This document shows positions 23,001 through 35,179 of a stretch of DNA of 64,000 nt, one piece after another. The stretch covers positions 2,700,462 to 2,764,461 of the forward strand of contig NW_006498527.1 in assembly GCF_000471905.2 (NCBI RefSeq). Direction: 5' to 3'. A program made the translations under genes and the position numbers. The notes beneath the pieces were generated by a model. That model did no database searches and had not been told where the DNA came from. It worked only from the letters and a program-made list of their open reading frames with translations. Position 1 is the first letter of the stretch. Each line of letters starts with the position of its first letter. Origin of the DNA: Amborella trichopoda (taxonomy: Eukaryota > Streptophyta > Magnoliopsida > Amborellales > Amborellaceae).

Positions 23001-26000
23001 CGCCATGTAACCAAGGGTTCCTGTCTCACCAGTCATGTCATTTGGGTTTTGCGCCTCAACACGAGCAACCCCAAAATCAGCAATTTTAACAGTGCGTGAC
23101 TTATCCAAAAGCATGTTTTCTGTTTTCACATCTCTATGTACAATCTTCTTAGAATGAAGGTAACTCAGCCTGCACAAAAAGAAAATTCAATGCTTTCAAA
23201 ATGCAATGACCAAGCCGGTAGTAGAAATGAATTATAAAAAATGATTATTCATTCAGTTCACAAAAGGTGACAAGGCTTCATAAGGAAACTATTAACATAG
23301 GGGGTGGAAAAACACACCCTCGTGCAAGATCCAGAGCCAATTGGACAACAACTTTGAAAGCCAACTTCCTTCGCCGATTTTTAATTAGATAGGACTTCAG
23401 TGCACCTCCTTGAAGATATTCAACCACCACACAACATACATTGCTTGGCATGCCGAACTCACCGTCTTCTGATTGTATTTTTAGTTCTGAACCGCCCATT
23501 GTAGCCCCTATAAACTGCAAAGGAATTCAAAGGAGGTCAGGCCATAATATTTAGTAATCCTAAGGTAGGTATATAGAACTAGTACTCTTTTGTGATAGTT
23601 ATATCAATGCATTGTTTTCCTCATGATGAAAACAATAGAGCTTGCATCCCGAGACCTTCAGAAGCTTATTTCACTTTCAACATGACAATAGATCAAGGAG
23701 AAACAAACAATGTTAGCAAGGGGAGATTCTTTGCATAGCAAACCCGGACCCGGACCTGGACCCGACCAGACCTGATTGGACCCAACCCAAAAATATAAAA
23801 AAATATATTTAACATTTATTTTATGTTAAATATGTATATACATTTAAATAATATTATAACTAAAAATATATAGTTATAATATTTAAATAAATATATAGTT
23901 ATATTTATTTAAATATTATTAACGTATTATTTAATATTAAATATCAACACTATTCGGGTCAGGTCTACCCGGACCCAAACCTAAATAGTGTTTGGGTCCA
24001 AGATTTGTACACGGACCCAGGTCGGGTCGGTTCCAGTCGTTGGGTCCCAAGTCCATTGCCACCCCTAATGCCTATCATCCACACTATCCCTCCAACTGTA
24101 CCTGGTACATCGATCTCCATCTACTGACCCAAATTCAAATTCAATTTCAATTTCAAGTTCAAATTCAATTAGGCCCCACCCTGATATCTGGTCCCCGTAC
24201 TCCCCGCATCAATCCAAAGGCCCGGATGCATTCCGACCATTCCTCTACCCCAACCCAGCTCATCTCCACCTTAATATGGACGATCAAGATGAGTACATGT
24301 TCCTCCACTCAATCCACACCACACCCAAGACATCTCCACCTTCCACATCGCCCTGTGAGACTCACTCAATATGAACTGCTGGATCGTCCACATGCACCCA
24401 CACTAATGGACTTTTCTCGACCACTCGCTGACTTGTTCCCCGCATGTGGGACTGTGGGCACTACCTCGCATACAAACAGAGTCATCCAGCCCAGCACTTC
24501 CCTGATCCCACAGGTTTTATCCAACAACAGTCTTGATCCAACAACCCCTACGAATCATCCTCCTCTATCTGTCACTTCTCCCATGCAACCCAATAGACCA
24601 GGCTTAATCGTAGAGCTAGATTTTGCCAAGGCCTACAATCATGGATCCTAGACCAATTCATGGCCCTGATGGGATTTCACTTGAAATGGAAGTCATGGAT
24701 CTCAGGATGCATTTTCTCTGGAAAATTTTCCATACTCCTCAACAGAAGTTCTTACGACCTTTTTCCTCCTTCAAAGGGCCTATGCAGAGGAGACCCCTTA
24801 TGCCCCTTCCTTTTTGCTATATAGCATTAAGAATTACCAGTTCCATAATAAATTTATATTCTATAAAGCCAGAACACCCTCACTTGCTCCCCTACTACGA
24901 TAGGGCAATCTATCTCCCACCTCCTGTACACAAATGACCCCCTTGTCTTTTGTGATTCCCATAGTCAACAAATGGACAACCTATGGCTCTGGTCTGGACA
25001 CATTACCCCGCAAATACCTGGGCCTCCCGCTGAGCGTGGGAAAACATAGGAAAGCCCCATGGAATTGGGTCTTCAAGAGATTTGAATGTCAGCTAGCGGC
25101 TTGGAAATGTAGGTTTCTGTCCTTCAGTGGCAGGATCACCTTATCAATACTACCCTTTCAAACATCCCTCTCTTCTTGATGTCGGTCTCCAGGATGCCTG
25201 CTTCCTTTGAGCACAAGTTAGAATCCTAGAACAACTTATGAGGGAGTTCCTATGGAGTGGAGATTGCAATGCTCCTAAAATCCATCTAGTGAGATGGGAA
25301 ACTACATGCAAGCCCAAAAAACAGGCAGGAAGGGAAGGTCAGAAAATGAAGAGACTGCAATAAGGCCCTCTTCGGCAAATGGCGGTGGAGGTATGCCATT
25401 GAAAAAGACCATCTCCGGTAACAGGTGACTGAGTACAGATGCATCCAAGGCCTCTGGATGGCTACTTAGAGGTGCATCCAGCTCTCGAGCCTTGGGAGCT
25501 TGGAAATGCATCTTGCACCTTCCTGTATTTATTGAGCCGTACTCAAGGCAGTTGAAACTAGTAGGTATATAAGATATTGGAAGGACCTTTGGATGGGTCG
25601 CTATGACTGGAGCTAGCTTTTCCCTAACCAGATCCACTGGATAGACCAGGATGCAAAGGTCTCGGACTGCTACGAACTATTGGGGCATCAAACACTGTGG
25701 CTGCCTTTTTTTTAATAGTTTTTGAAATGTTGATGGTAAATTTGTATTTCTGCATCCAAAAATTTCAACATATTGGAACAGTCTGGCTGCCTATTGTCAC
25801 ACGTAACTTAGACCGAGGACACTGAAATTTCAGCATTGGAGTCAATGCTGGAAGCCTAAAACAACACTTTTTACTTTGTTCCAGCCGAGACAAATTCGTC
25901 TGGTTTCCATCCTCAGGTATTGTCACTGTTTTCTCTTTCGACAAAAGCTCTCAATCCTTAAGTCCTTGCCCCATCACAGCCTCAAAGACATCGTTCACCC

Positions 26001-26276
26001 TTGCACCACCCAAGGTGCAGGTTTTTCAATTGGCTACTACTCTGAAATAAAGCATTAACCCAATATCATATTCAGAGGAGAGGAATACCAAGACCGAACA
26101 GATGCCCCGTGTCTAAGGAACAGAGAAGACCATCAACCACCTGTTCGACCATTGCAAATTGGCCTCCCAAACCTTTATTCTAAACTTGTTAGATTAGTTT
26201 TTAAGGTCATGCTAGCCTCAATCACGCACCTTATTCACTCTTATTCCACACACCCCACCCCATCCCCAAAAGTATA

Positions 26277-26307
<31 letters not shown>

Positions 26308-29300
26308 TTGAAAACAAGGTCTCTTCTGGGGCAAAATCAAAAAGAATTTAGTTCCTACTCCTCACTAGTCATCGGCCAAAATTGGATACATATAATCTGG
26401 CCAACCCAACATGCAACTACTACATCCGCACATTGGATCAAACCTAAGATTGGAGTTCTCTTTTTTTATTCTTTTCCTGTTTTTGGTTTTTTTAGGGCCA
26501 TGCGTGTGTGGGAGGGGAGGGGAGCACGTGGTGTGTTGGTAGGTTTGAAATCCCACCTAAGATTGGAGGTATCAAGCTCAAATTTACACTAGTTCACGTG
26601 GCAATCCTGGCTCCGCTGGTATTGGGGGGGGTATCTTCATGGATCACTCAAGAGATACCCTGTTAACATAGTATGGCCTATAGGAGTAGCAGATGCAACC
26701 TACGAAGAAGCCCAACCCAAGCCTTGCTATAGTTGGATTCAAAGTGCTTGACTGAAACTGGGATCAACTCATTTGGATGCCATTGGAGACTGGGATATTT
26801 TCAACAAAAAAATTTCACATTTGCCAACCTCTACAACTCACTTTCAAGCACTCAGGGAGAGGCAAATGCTTGCGAGGAAACCCTTCCCAGAGAAGGGGCC
26901 TCTAAATCAGATGCCTGCATTTTGAATGCATACTCCTAATGGGACATTTTTGTCAATCAAACATTTTTGTGCAAACCTTACACTACAATATTTTTGTCAT
27001 TGACACACAGCAAGTTGTACATTTTTCCCAATTTAATACAAAAAGTTGCTTTGTCAAAAATATAATGCTATCAAGGAAAAAATTATGCATAAAGCTAATA
27101 GACCATGCTCTGTGTTTTGGCAGAGCTGACAAAAAGCATGCCCAAAGAGCAGGGCACAGTTAAGTTTCATGGAAAATATCTGAAGATCACGTGAGGTCCA
27201 CTATAAGGCTAATAGAACTCGCAGTTCCTTGGATGATGCACAAATTTATTTTTCATGATCTCATTCTTTTTTATGAAATTGACCATAAGGTGTTTGTCTT
27301 GATCTAGGTACCTGATAACACACTTGTAGAGTTGAGTTACCGAATCTAAAAAGTTCCACAGCTGTAGGCACTTTTTTAAGCAGGGCAGAAGATTAACAAT
27401 TTACTGTAGCTGTAAATTGTGGGTGGATGTGCTTACTTTTGGTACCTCTGACTATGGAATGCCCTATGTATAAATAACAGCAGAAAGTTGAGACACCAAA
27501 TCTTAGCACAACAGCCAAAATCAGATAATATCATGTGCATCTATAGGCCTATTTTTCAGGGTTCATATCTTTATTATTATCGGTGAAACCCATGTTCTAT
27601 AGCACCACAAATCTTCAAAAAGCTGAGGCTATGTTTGAGAAGAGCTTAAAAGTGATTATTCTACTATTTGGTTCGCTTTGCTAGTGCCATCTGCATCGGA
27701 GCTGGTAACAAATACACCCCTCCTAAGGCAACCTTTACAAAAAAGGACACTATGAGGTAATTTTAAAATATGAAAAAGGTACCTCATGAGGTCTTCTCTT
27801 TCCTATATTTACAATGGGATGCAATGTTAACAATGTAAGGAGGAAGCATAAATCTGATGATAAATGAAAGCATAAAAGCCTTCAAGACAAATATGGTACT
27901 AATGAATCAAGCACAAAATGCCACTAATGAGAACCATACTATTACAGCCAGTCAGCCACAGAAGATGGAAACAAGATGACATTAGGTTTGCCTGTATAAG
28001 AACAGGAGGCATTAGAAAAAAGAAGGAAATGTTCGCCTAAGACATGGCATGATTCAGTATTATGGAAATATGGACCCTCTGTTGAAGAAAACCATTAACA
28101 TACTTTTGTTAGGTAGGTCAGCAAGGAATAGATCCTTGGACATTATGACATAGCCCCTTAATGCCCTAACCACCAAGTCAAGATACCCCACCGCAACGGC
28201 TAACCCTAAACAGGTTCATAGTATTGTCTTAATGTTATTATGAAAGAAACAACTCAAACTTTAGAATGTGTCCAAGAGAAGGTCAATGATATAAATCACT
28301 AAATCTCATTGTTGCTTCAACTAATAGCCAAGGCCATTGCTAGGAAGAGGGAAAAATGCTAAGCAAGTTGATTTTAAAAGTAAATGAATGGAGCACACCG
28401 CCCTCCTTACATGCAACAATTAGTGCATATTGTGTGGGGGAATCTACAACATGATGCATGGCCAATATGACCTTCCAAAAAGGAAGAGCACAAATCATAG
28501 GATGCGCTTCTCAAAACTTTGGACATCAGTTCAAGAATACACTCAACATATACATCCTATTAGACAACTCAGTAGAATGGATACACAATAGTACCTTTGT
28601 TACGTTAGGATGATCAAGCTTGTGCCAGACAGCCACTTCCTGTGTAAATGCTGCTCGAAGTGATGCTAACTCAGCCTCTGTTCTGTTTTCCTCTTCACCC
28701 CAATCTAGTAGCTTAACTAAAAATCAGAAAATATAAGTCATCAGCTATAATTCTCTATTGGAAATATAGACTTCTTTTGTCTCTAAGTGAAATAAAGAGT
28801 TTTTCTTTCATTACAGAATACATCAATCATTTTTATTTTATTTTTCCAAAAGAAACGTTTCTCTGTAGAACCCCTTAAGGTGCTATGAATAGAGGGAACA
28901 AAAAAAATGCCCCATGAGCTTAACCAAACTAAAGCAACTCTATTCCTTGCCCAAAAAACAAGGATACGATCACAGGTTCAATATCCAACTAAAAAAAAGC
29001 TTCTCAACAAAATTGGCGTCCTACTTGGCTCTGTTGGAAGAACATTTTCATGGGAAATTGAGCAATAGTATTACGATTATAGATCATAACGAAACCATAC
29101 AAAAGAAGCCATGATAAATGGATCTAACATAAATTTTTTAAACAAAGTTTATGATTAATAATGCATGCTGCAATGGAATAAATAAAAATTCATAAAAAAA
29201 TTTCCCCTTCTCTTTATTTGTAAGCCCAAGAGAAATAGGCCAACTCTTGGATGTTCATGAGTTCTGAGGTTGTGTATCAGTAAAGGGGGTGTCTAAGGAG

Positions 29301-32300
29301 ATCCTCATTAGGAAAGGACCCTTATTTTCCAATGTTTAAGGTCATTAGTGATTGTTGAAGTAAATGCCCTTTGACATTAACAGATGCCTTCATGGTACAC
29401 CAATTGGCCTCAATCAATGTTGCCTGAAAACAAAGCCAATTGTAATTTTCCTTTTTTTGAGAAATTTAACTTTATTAGTCATAAAAATGAACATATGACA
29501 TTTATAAATAGATTAAAATATGTGACTTCATAGAAAAGCCATATGGTGGAGGCTGGTTAGAAAGAAATTCCGACAATTATTTTTGCATGCCCAAAGAGCC
29601 CAGATACTATTGTTTGCCAGAATATTATGCTACTGACAAAATAAATTGCAGCCCTATGGGCATTAATTACATCTAGATGGACTTAAAGAATATGAGATCC
29701 AATGTTGCAGTAAAAAAAACCATTTAAATGCAAAGGACCCTACACTAATATCCTTACTTAGCCAAAAACCAAAATATGGCAGTGCCAGGGGCAGGATACA
29801 CATAAATCATAATCCCATCAAGTGTTGCTCCTAGTAGTAAAATTGACAACTCTGCACCTAAGCATCCTCCTTAAGAAACTACCCAAAAATACATCCTCCT
29901 TGAGATGATGAAGCACCAACCAGCCAAAGCTCAGCCAGCAGAGCTGCCTAAGCAATCTGATGAGTAGCACATAAGCAGGTGAAAGTTTACACCATTGAGG
30001 TTTCTAAACACAACCCTGATGCCAGCCATACCGGGGTTGCCCAGAGAGCAGCCGTAAAATTTGAGTTTGGTGTCAGGGTGCAATGCAATGATCCAGTGAT
30101 TTTCAATGGAGTCGACGAAATGATGTGTCTCCAATTCTGGCCAAAGGTCTGCAAGGAGTGAGACCTGAAAGAAAGATGATGGTAGATTTGACGTGATTGT
30201 TGGAGTTTTGGCCTTGACCAGGATTATTCAGGCACCACAAAGACAGCTACCTGCATTTCCAGGCTTCCAACCCATGTTTGAATCTCTCTACGACCCTCTT
30301 CCATAGGGCTTTCAAGGTTTGACCAAGCAAGGAGGGAGGCATAGGTATTTGCTGAGCAATGTGTCCATGCCACACCCCATTGTTTTGGCTAAAGCTCAAA
30401 CATTGGTTTTTGGGACACAAAGCCCCAGAGGCTTGGTGTTGGACATATAAACTTGGCCCATGTGGTGAACTCGAAATAAAAGATAAACAGCCAAAGAAGA
30501 TCACCTTTCTGTGCAGTGGTGTCCCAAAAGGCCAGGGTACCATCTGCATTCCGTAGGTGGGATATGGGTGGACTGCCCTGAGAGGTGAAGAAGCTGCCAA
30601 AGAAGCTTGATTGTAAATGGACCTAGTGAAAAATTATGCTTTATTTAACGTAAGGAAGAAGACAGGGGGTCACCTTGGGGGAGACCCATGGAAGAGGGGA
30701 AGAAGTCATAAGGACTTCCATTGATGAGGATCGAGAAATTTGCAAAGAAATGCATCCTGAGATCCAGGGGTGCCACTTCGGCCCAAATCCCATCAGGGCC
30801 ATGGCACGACCTACAATCCGCCAGTCCACATGGCTGTAGGCATTTTTGAAACTGAGTTTAAGGATTAAGCCTGACTTACTAGTGAGATGTCTAGCCTGGA
30901 TAAACTCATGAGGAATAAAAGCCCTGTCGAGGATTCACATCCCTTGAGCAAATGCACCTCGCAAGAGGGGATATAGCTTTGATTGAGTATATTGGCTGGT
31001 GGGAAGCTCTAATTTTGGCAAAAATCTTATACTTGCTTTTATGAGACTAATAGGCCTGAATCCCTCAGCCTTTTGGCTCTTTCAAGCTTAGAAATTACAG
31101 CAATAATGTGGAGTTCATGACCCTCTGGATGATGACTCTGTGGCGGAATTCATCTAACATAGCCAAGACTTCTGGGGTAAGAATTTCCCCGGGTCACAGA
31201 GAGAGATGGGGAAGCCATCAGGCCTGGGAGCTTTGCCGTGACCCACCTCAGCTATGGCCTTTTGGAGATTCTGCAAACACACATTCTTGCCAGTTGGCAG
31301 ACTCTTTGGCCAGTATTTTGACAATTATCAAGCTTATCCACCAATCGACAGACTCTCCCTTCCCATGCCCATATTCCCTAAAGGCAAGAATCACAATCAG
31401 AGGAAGTGGTTTGCGAAACTATGGAATTTGAGTATTTGAAGCTAAATCTAGCATAAAAGAAGCACTCATACCCAACCACTAGAATAACTTCATAATTTTC
31501 TTAGGTTTTCAGAGCTTTGAATCCAACACCACCACGTACTGTGAAGCTGAATTTAGTGGCCGCAATATGGGCAATCTGTATTTAGAGACAGAAGAGGAGA
31601 AGAGCTTCTAGCTTTTTCGATACCTGTTGGCAACAAAGAATCCACGGCGTCCGAAGTTTGTGCCTCACTGCAGGGATTAAAATTGTTCCACCCATCCTGG
31701 GGCCCCGCTTTGGTGAAAACATTACAGGAATACCATTTCATAGGGGCAGGCTGGGGAGGGCTTCCCATGGGAATTAGATGGAATATTTTCAGAAATTAAT
31801 GAGATAATGTCAAGAATAACAGTCTCCTTCAAACATGTATGGCAAGAATCCAATGCTCAGGTAGATGCTTTGGCAAGAGAAGGAACCTAGAAAGTGGCAC
31901 TAACAATAACCACAGGCGAGTGAAATAACTCTTACCTTTGTCTATGATTTTTCTAGTCAAGTTTGTTCGATGTCTGTGCAGCTACACACAAACAAACCTT
32001 TTCTCCTTTGGAATTTCAAATTCGATTTTGTAAAAGCCTTTCGAGGCAACTATACGTCTCTTGTATGACTCGATACATTCAATGAACGAGAAAATAGTTA
32101 AGGATCAAAAAATAGAAGTAAAAACATATCATGTTTGAGTGCCATCCTATCAAATATATCATGTTTGAGTGGCATCCTATCAGAGACTTCATAGAGGCAT
32201 TAAACATAAATTGCAAATTCAATTGTTCAACAGCCTGTACACACAGTTATCAAATCTACAATATCTACTTTTTCAAGTATAAACCACAGCTCAGGACCAG

Positions 32301-33898
32301 AGGTAGAAAAAATTGAGAATAATACAAATCTCATACAGAATTCCAATAGTCGATTTCCTAATGTCCTAACCAAAATAGAAAAAACTTTCAATGTCCTTGC
32401 CCTGTCTGGTTTGTTCAAAATTTCTTGAAGATTTGATTACACAAAAACAATAACCAACAAGTTTATATTAAAGAGTTTCACTTAATGGCAAGCAATCTTT
32501 GACAGAGCATCATCTTCAAGCAAGCACCCACAAATACCAAACTCACAGAAATACCAAACTCACAGACTTACTACTAAGATCAAATATGATTACAAAAGGA
32601 CGCCAAAGAAATTTTCATAATTCTTTTGTATTTTTTACAGCTAATTTCCAAGTTAACCTCCCATTCAGTCCCATTAGTCGTGAATCTGACCTAAAAAAGT
32701 CTATAATATGGTAATTTTTTACATAGTTTTCAGGTCGCCCCATGAAAGAAGAAATAGGAACCTAGGTTTGAATAATGTCAAACTTCAAACATGATCTTCA
32801 AATTAGTAACACTAAACCAAAACCCAATATCGGAAATGGTAGCTCAGAACCCCTTAGAACGAGATTGTCAAGTTCTTTTTGGAAATCTGAATCAGAAAAA
32901 CTAAAGTCTGAGTTCCATTAAAAAAAATCAAACCACTAAATTAACAGCCCCACACGAAATGCCAAAGCTTCAATACCATATAGTCCAGAAACATAATTTT
33001 CCGTTGGACAAACCAAGAAACCATATAAAACCATGATGCCACAGTCAAGACATGATTTTTAATGGAGATCCCAAAAACACATAGAAGACCACATTAGATC
33101 TAGAAAGAGAGGTTAAAAGTTTAAATTGCTTCCTCATGGCCTTTTGGCTTTTTGTCACAAGTACCTTTATCAGAACTTTTTTTTTTTTTTGATAATTGCC
33201 AAACCCAACACAAAAACCCATTAAGTTACTATCATGAAGCAAACAACCTAAAATTTTCATTTTTCAATACGTTTTTAGAGTCAATGCCGACACACAAAAA
33301 CATGCATAAACCTAAATCAATAAAATGATATGTTCTATTCACCAACAAAAAAACCGAAAGACCTGTAAAACTTGCATATCAAAATTAGTTGCAGAACCAA
33401 TAAACCAGACCTAGATCTAGAAGTGACCCACACACAAAGCCACAAAATTTTTAAAAATGAAAGATAAAAAAGAAACAGCGAAGGAGAAAGAATAGACCCA
33501 AAAAATCAGAACCAGAGCAATACACAAGCCAAATAAAGAATTACGCAAGGAAACGCTCCATGCACACCAAGAAGCCCAAAAACCCAAAAAGAGAAATCAA
33601 CAGAAATAAGAGAGACATATAGAGAGAGAATCATGAAAGGCATAGAGAGAAGGGACAACCGAATACCTGCAACATCCTGCCCATCATAAACCCCACGATG
33701 AACAGTACCAAAAGTTCCTCGAGCAAGCACATTCCTTACAACCAATTTGCTAGGATCAATCTCCCAATCCTCTCTCACTCTCCTATTCCCATTCTTCTCC
33801 ATAGTCCATGCCCTACTCAGATGCCTCTCTAACTGTTCATCAAGGTTCTTCAGATCTATCTGATCTGCTCTAACAAATCCATCACCGCTCTCCTTCAT
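18146..33898 (-). CDS. Raf-like MAPKKK, CBC1/CBC2-type protein kinase (complete, 6 exons)
   Basis: Serine/threonine kinase of the plant C-group Raf-like MAPKKKs; in Arabidopsis the CBC1/CBC2 pair acts in stomatal light and CO2 signalling. CDS exons run 33898-33667, 28716-28595, 23514-23318, 23169-22995, 21793-21659 and 18352-18146. All have GT-AG borders and agreeing phases, giving 355 residues. The N-terminus is [19 protein letters not shown]. The Gly-rich loop ARGTFGTV is at residues 59-66, catalytic Lys is K79 (in VKLLDW), helix-C Glu is E104, HRDVKTEN starts at 195 with D197 and N202, DFG is 215-217, and APE is 240-242. The C-terminus is [14 protein letters not shown]. All catalytic residues are present, so it should be active. 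Four introns carry most of the length: intron 1 (4.9 kb) and 2 (5.1 kb) with LINEs, and 5 (3.3 kb) with a gap and MITEs. The role in this species is inferred from the family. Confidence 0.95.
18371..18452 (-). promoter_or_regulatory. Consensus branch point plus G-quadruplex-prone tract at kinase intron 5 acceptor
   Basis: On the transcribed strand the sense sequence carries at least five closely spaced runs of 4-5 G (about 18452-18411), separated mostly by single A or T. TACTAAC follows at 18377-18371, and the acceptor AG is at 18354-18353. TACTAAC is a perfect plant/yeast-type branch consensus 19 nt before the exon. The G runs lie about 35 nt further upstream and fit the G3+N1 quadruplex pattern. 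An effect on splicing is inference. Confidence 0.6.
18470..18535. repeat. CA-rich low-complexity repeat in kinase intron 5
   Basis: Two near-identical units of the form CCTTCCCAAAAAAAACACAC and CACACATGCCC, with (CA)n tails, follow the pyrimidine-rich tract. Confidence 0.6.
18760..19020. mobile_element. Partial Mutator-like foldback MITE, cut by the gap
   Basis: It shares arms with the complete element at 50195-50674: ACTTGAAATTTTAGGCATGT, the inverted pair TTGACCAAAATA/TATTTTGGTCAA, and CAGATTCAATCTGGGC followed by GACGGTCACGA. The right part is lost in the gap at 19021. Confidence 0.6.
19021..19941. other. Assembly gap (921 N)
   Basis: A run of N within kinase intron 5. The open frame that crosses it is an artefact. 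Confidence 0.98.
19967..21141. repeat. Direct repeat of about 490-520 bp flanking a short spacer
   Basis: Copy 1 spans about 19967-20490 and copy 2 about 20646-21141. Both start TAGTCTCTTC followed by a TA-rich microsatellite, continue AAGATACATCATATTAATGG, and end GGCTGACATYGTATTTCTTT. Identity is high with small indels. The spacer is only about 155 bp. They may be LTR-like termini or a local duplication; no coding interior is present. Confidence 0.75.
21140..21610. mobile_element. Old foldback MITE that hosts a second MITE
   Basis: The left arm (GACTAATCAAAATAAGGTGC near 21190) pairs with the right arm (GTGCACCTCATTTTGATCAA near 21536). It resembles the 50195-50674 family, including a GACCAAAATA/TTTGGTC inner pair. 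A younger hairpin element (21290-21499) is inserted in its centre. Confidence 0.55.
21290..21499. mobile_element. 210-bp hairpin MITE with 9-bp target duplication
   Basis: The arms are almost fully complementary (left CCTATGAGACCCTCCCACAC, right GGGTGTGAGAGGGTCTCATA). TTTTTTCTA is exactly duplicated on both sides (21281-21289 and 21500-21508). A 9-bp duplication is typical of Mutator-like elements. A related copy lies at 58882-59075. Confidence 0.85.
23738..24067. mobile_element. hAT-type MITE fragment in kinase intron 2
   Basis: GACCCGGACC-rich arms surround an AT-rich core (23800-23945). The right end CCATTGCCACCCCTA at 24053-24067 matches the terminus of the complete element at 38131-38547. 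The left terminus is eroded and no duplication could be matched. Confidence 0.55.
24070..26940 (+). mobile_element. L1-type LINE remnant in kinase intron 2 (antisense to the gene)
   Basis: Plus-strand order is that of a plant LINE. Reverse-transcriptase pieces come first (LDFAKAYNH near 24620, [39 protein letters not shown] near 25013, [14 protein letters not shown]). Then a zf-RVT remnant ([13 protein letters not shown], about 26128-26170) and an RNase H start ([15 protein letters not shown], 26598 on). Frames are broken many times. The upstream proline- and threonine-rich frame (24070-24600) is probably inter-domain LINE sequence and contains a short AATTTC repeat (24128-24172). Confidence 0.75.
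26277..26308. repeat. (TG)n(TA)n microsatellite
   Basis: GT dinucleotides pass into TA dinucleotides inside the LINE remnant. Confidence 0.9.
26941..28594. other. Kinase intron 2, unique-looking sequence
   Basis: No coding segment, RNA gene or clear repeat is seen. It ends at the donor after the exon at 28595. Confidence 0.5.
29931..31260 (-). mobile_element. L1-type LINE remnant in kinase intron 1 (same strand as the gene)
   Basis: Minus-strand pieces are in LINE order: reverse transcriptase ([13 protein letters not shown] near 31230; [20 protein letters not shown] near 30860; [19 protein letters not shown] near 30800; then [21 protein letters not shown] text ending at 30247). An RNase H piece follows ([20 protein letters not shown], about 30080-30020). 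There are many stops and frameshifts. It shares RT sequence with the plus-strand LINE of intron 2. Confidence 0.75.
31764..31890 (+). mobile_element. LINE RNase H tail fragment, plus strand
   Basis: The plus-strand frame reads [20 protein letters not shown], then [12 protein letters not shown] and a stop, like the C-terminal helix of plant LINE RNase H domains. It is oriented opposite to the neighbouring LINE, so it comes from a separate insertion. Confidence 0.6.
31891..33666. other. Proximal part of kinase intron 1
   Basis: A two-copy 30-bp tandem repeat (ATCATGTTTGAGTGSCATCC) lies at about 32129-32190. Otherwise nothing is recognised. The donor GT is at 33666-33665. Confidence 0.5.
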
Positions 33899-33960
33899 CT
33901 TTAAACTATGTTGGGTTCAATCCACACTTTCAGACACAAAAAGAGAAAATGAGAAATAGA

Positions 33961-33961
33961 G

Positions 33962-34001
<40 letters not shown>

Positions 34002-34636
34002 TNNNNNNNNNNNNNNNNNNNNNNNNNNNNNNNNNNNNNNNNNNNNNNNNNNNNNNNNNNNNNNNNNNNNNNNNNNNNNNNNNNNNNNNNNNNNNNNNNN
34101 NNNNNNNNNNNNNNNNNNNNNNNNNNNNNNNNNNNNNNNNNNNNNNNNNNNNNNNNNNNNNNNNNNNNNNNNNNNNNNNNNNNNNNNNNNNNNNNNNNNN
34201 NNNNNNNNNNNNNNNNNNNNNNNNNNNNNNNNNNNNNNNNNNNNNNNNNNNNNNNNNNNNNNNNNNNNNNNNNNNNNNNNNNNNNNNNNNNNNNNNNNNN
34301 NNNNNNNNNNNNNNNNNNNNNNNNNNNNNNNNNNNNNNNNNNNNNNNNNNNNNNNNNNNNNNNNNNNNNNNNNNNNNNNNNNNNNNNNNNNNNNNNNNNN
34401 NNNNNNNNNNNNNNNNNNNNNNNNNNNNNNNNNNNNNNNNNNNNNNNNNNNNNNNNNNNNNNNNNNNNNNNNNNNNNNNNNNNNNNNNNNNNNNNNNNNN
34501 NNNNNNNNNNNNNNNNNNNNNNNNNNNNNNNNNNNNNNNNNNNNNNNNNNNNNNNNNNNNNNNNNNNNNNNNNNNNNAGAGAGAGAGAGAGAGAGAGAGT
34601 TGGGCGAATGAAAGACAATAGAGAGAGAGAGAGAGA
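33961..34636. repeat. TA/GA microsatellite with assembly gap 34003-34577
   Basis: (TA)n then (GA)n run into 575 N and resume as (GA)n after the gap. This is the putative 5' UTR or proximal promoter of the kinase; on the sense strand it is CT-rich. The long frames crossing the N run are artefacts. Confidence 0.95.
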
Positions 34637-35179
34637 GGATAATGGAGCAACTGAAGAACGGTGGGTGGGTCTGGTCTTTTTGTTCCTGTCTCTGCTCTCT
34701 CTCTCTCTCTCTCTACACTCTCTCTCTTAAGCATCCATGTGGGCACATGGATTGCCTGAACACAAGGTGTGTTTCTGACCCACAAAGGCTTTTTCCTTCC
34801 TCTTTTTCCCTTCTTTTCCCTCGAATGTCTTTTTCTTGTTCACGGTCAATGTACTTTGCCACCACCCAACAAAAGGGCTTTTTTTATGAATCCATATTTA
34901 TGCAGGATTGAGAAACTCATGCAAAACTTGAGAAAATTTGTGGGAGATCAATGAGGACCACCAAACCTTTGCTTTTTCAGATTTTTCTCACTCTAGATTT
35001 TGGCATTATCTTGACCCATGCTTTCACTTTTCTTGAGATGGTCCATGGTGGTATATGGCACAAAGAAAAAGATGAAAGGATCTATGGATTCTACATAGTT
35101 AACTTGTGTTAGATTTTGAGGAGAGATAAAATTACGATGTCCTGAAATGTACAAGAGTGTTCCTCATATTTATATAGAA

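Noticed and set aside
23992..24651. 219-codon Pro/Thr/His-rich plus-strand frame
   Set aside because: Lies in hAT MITE and LINE remnant sequence, with no start context or domain of its own; treated as transposon debris.
33901..34785. Long minus-strand frames of 294 and 233 codons
   Set aside because: They cross the 575-N gap and are Ser-Leu repeats of the (CT)n microsatellite.
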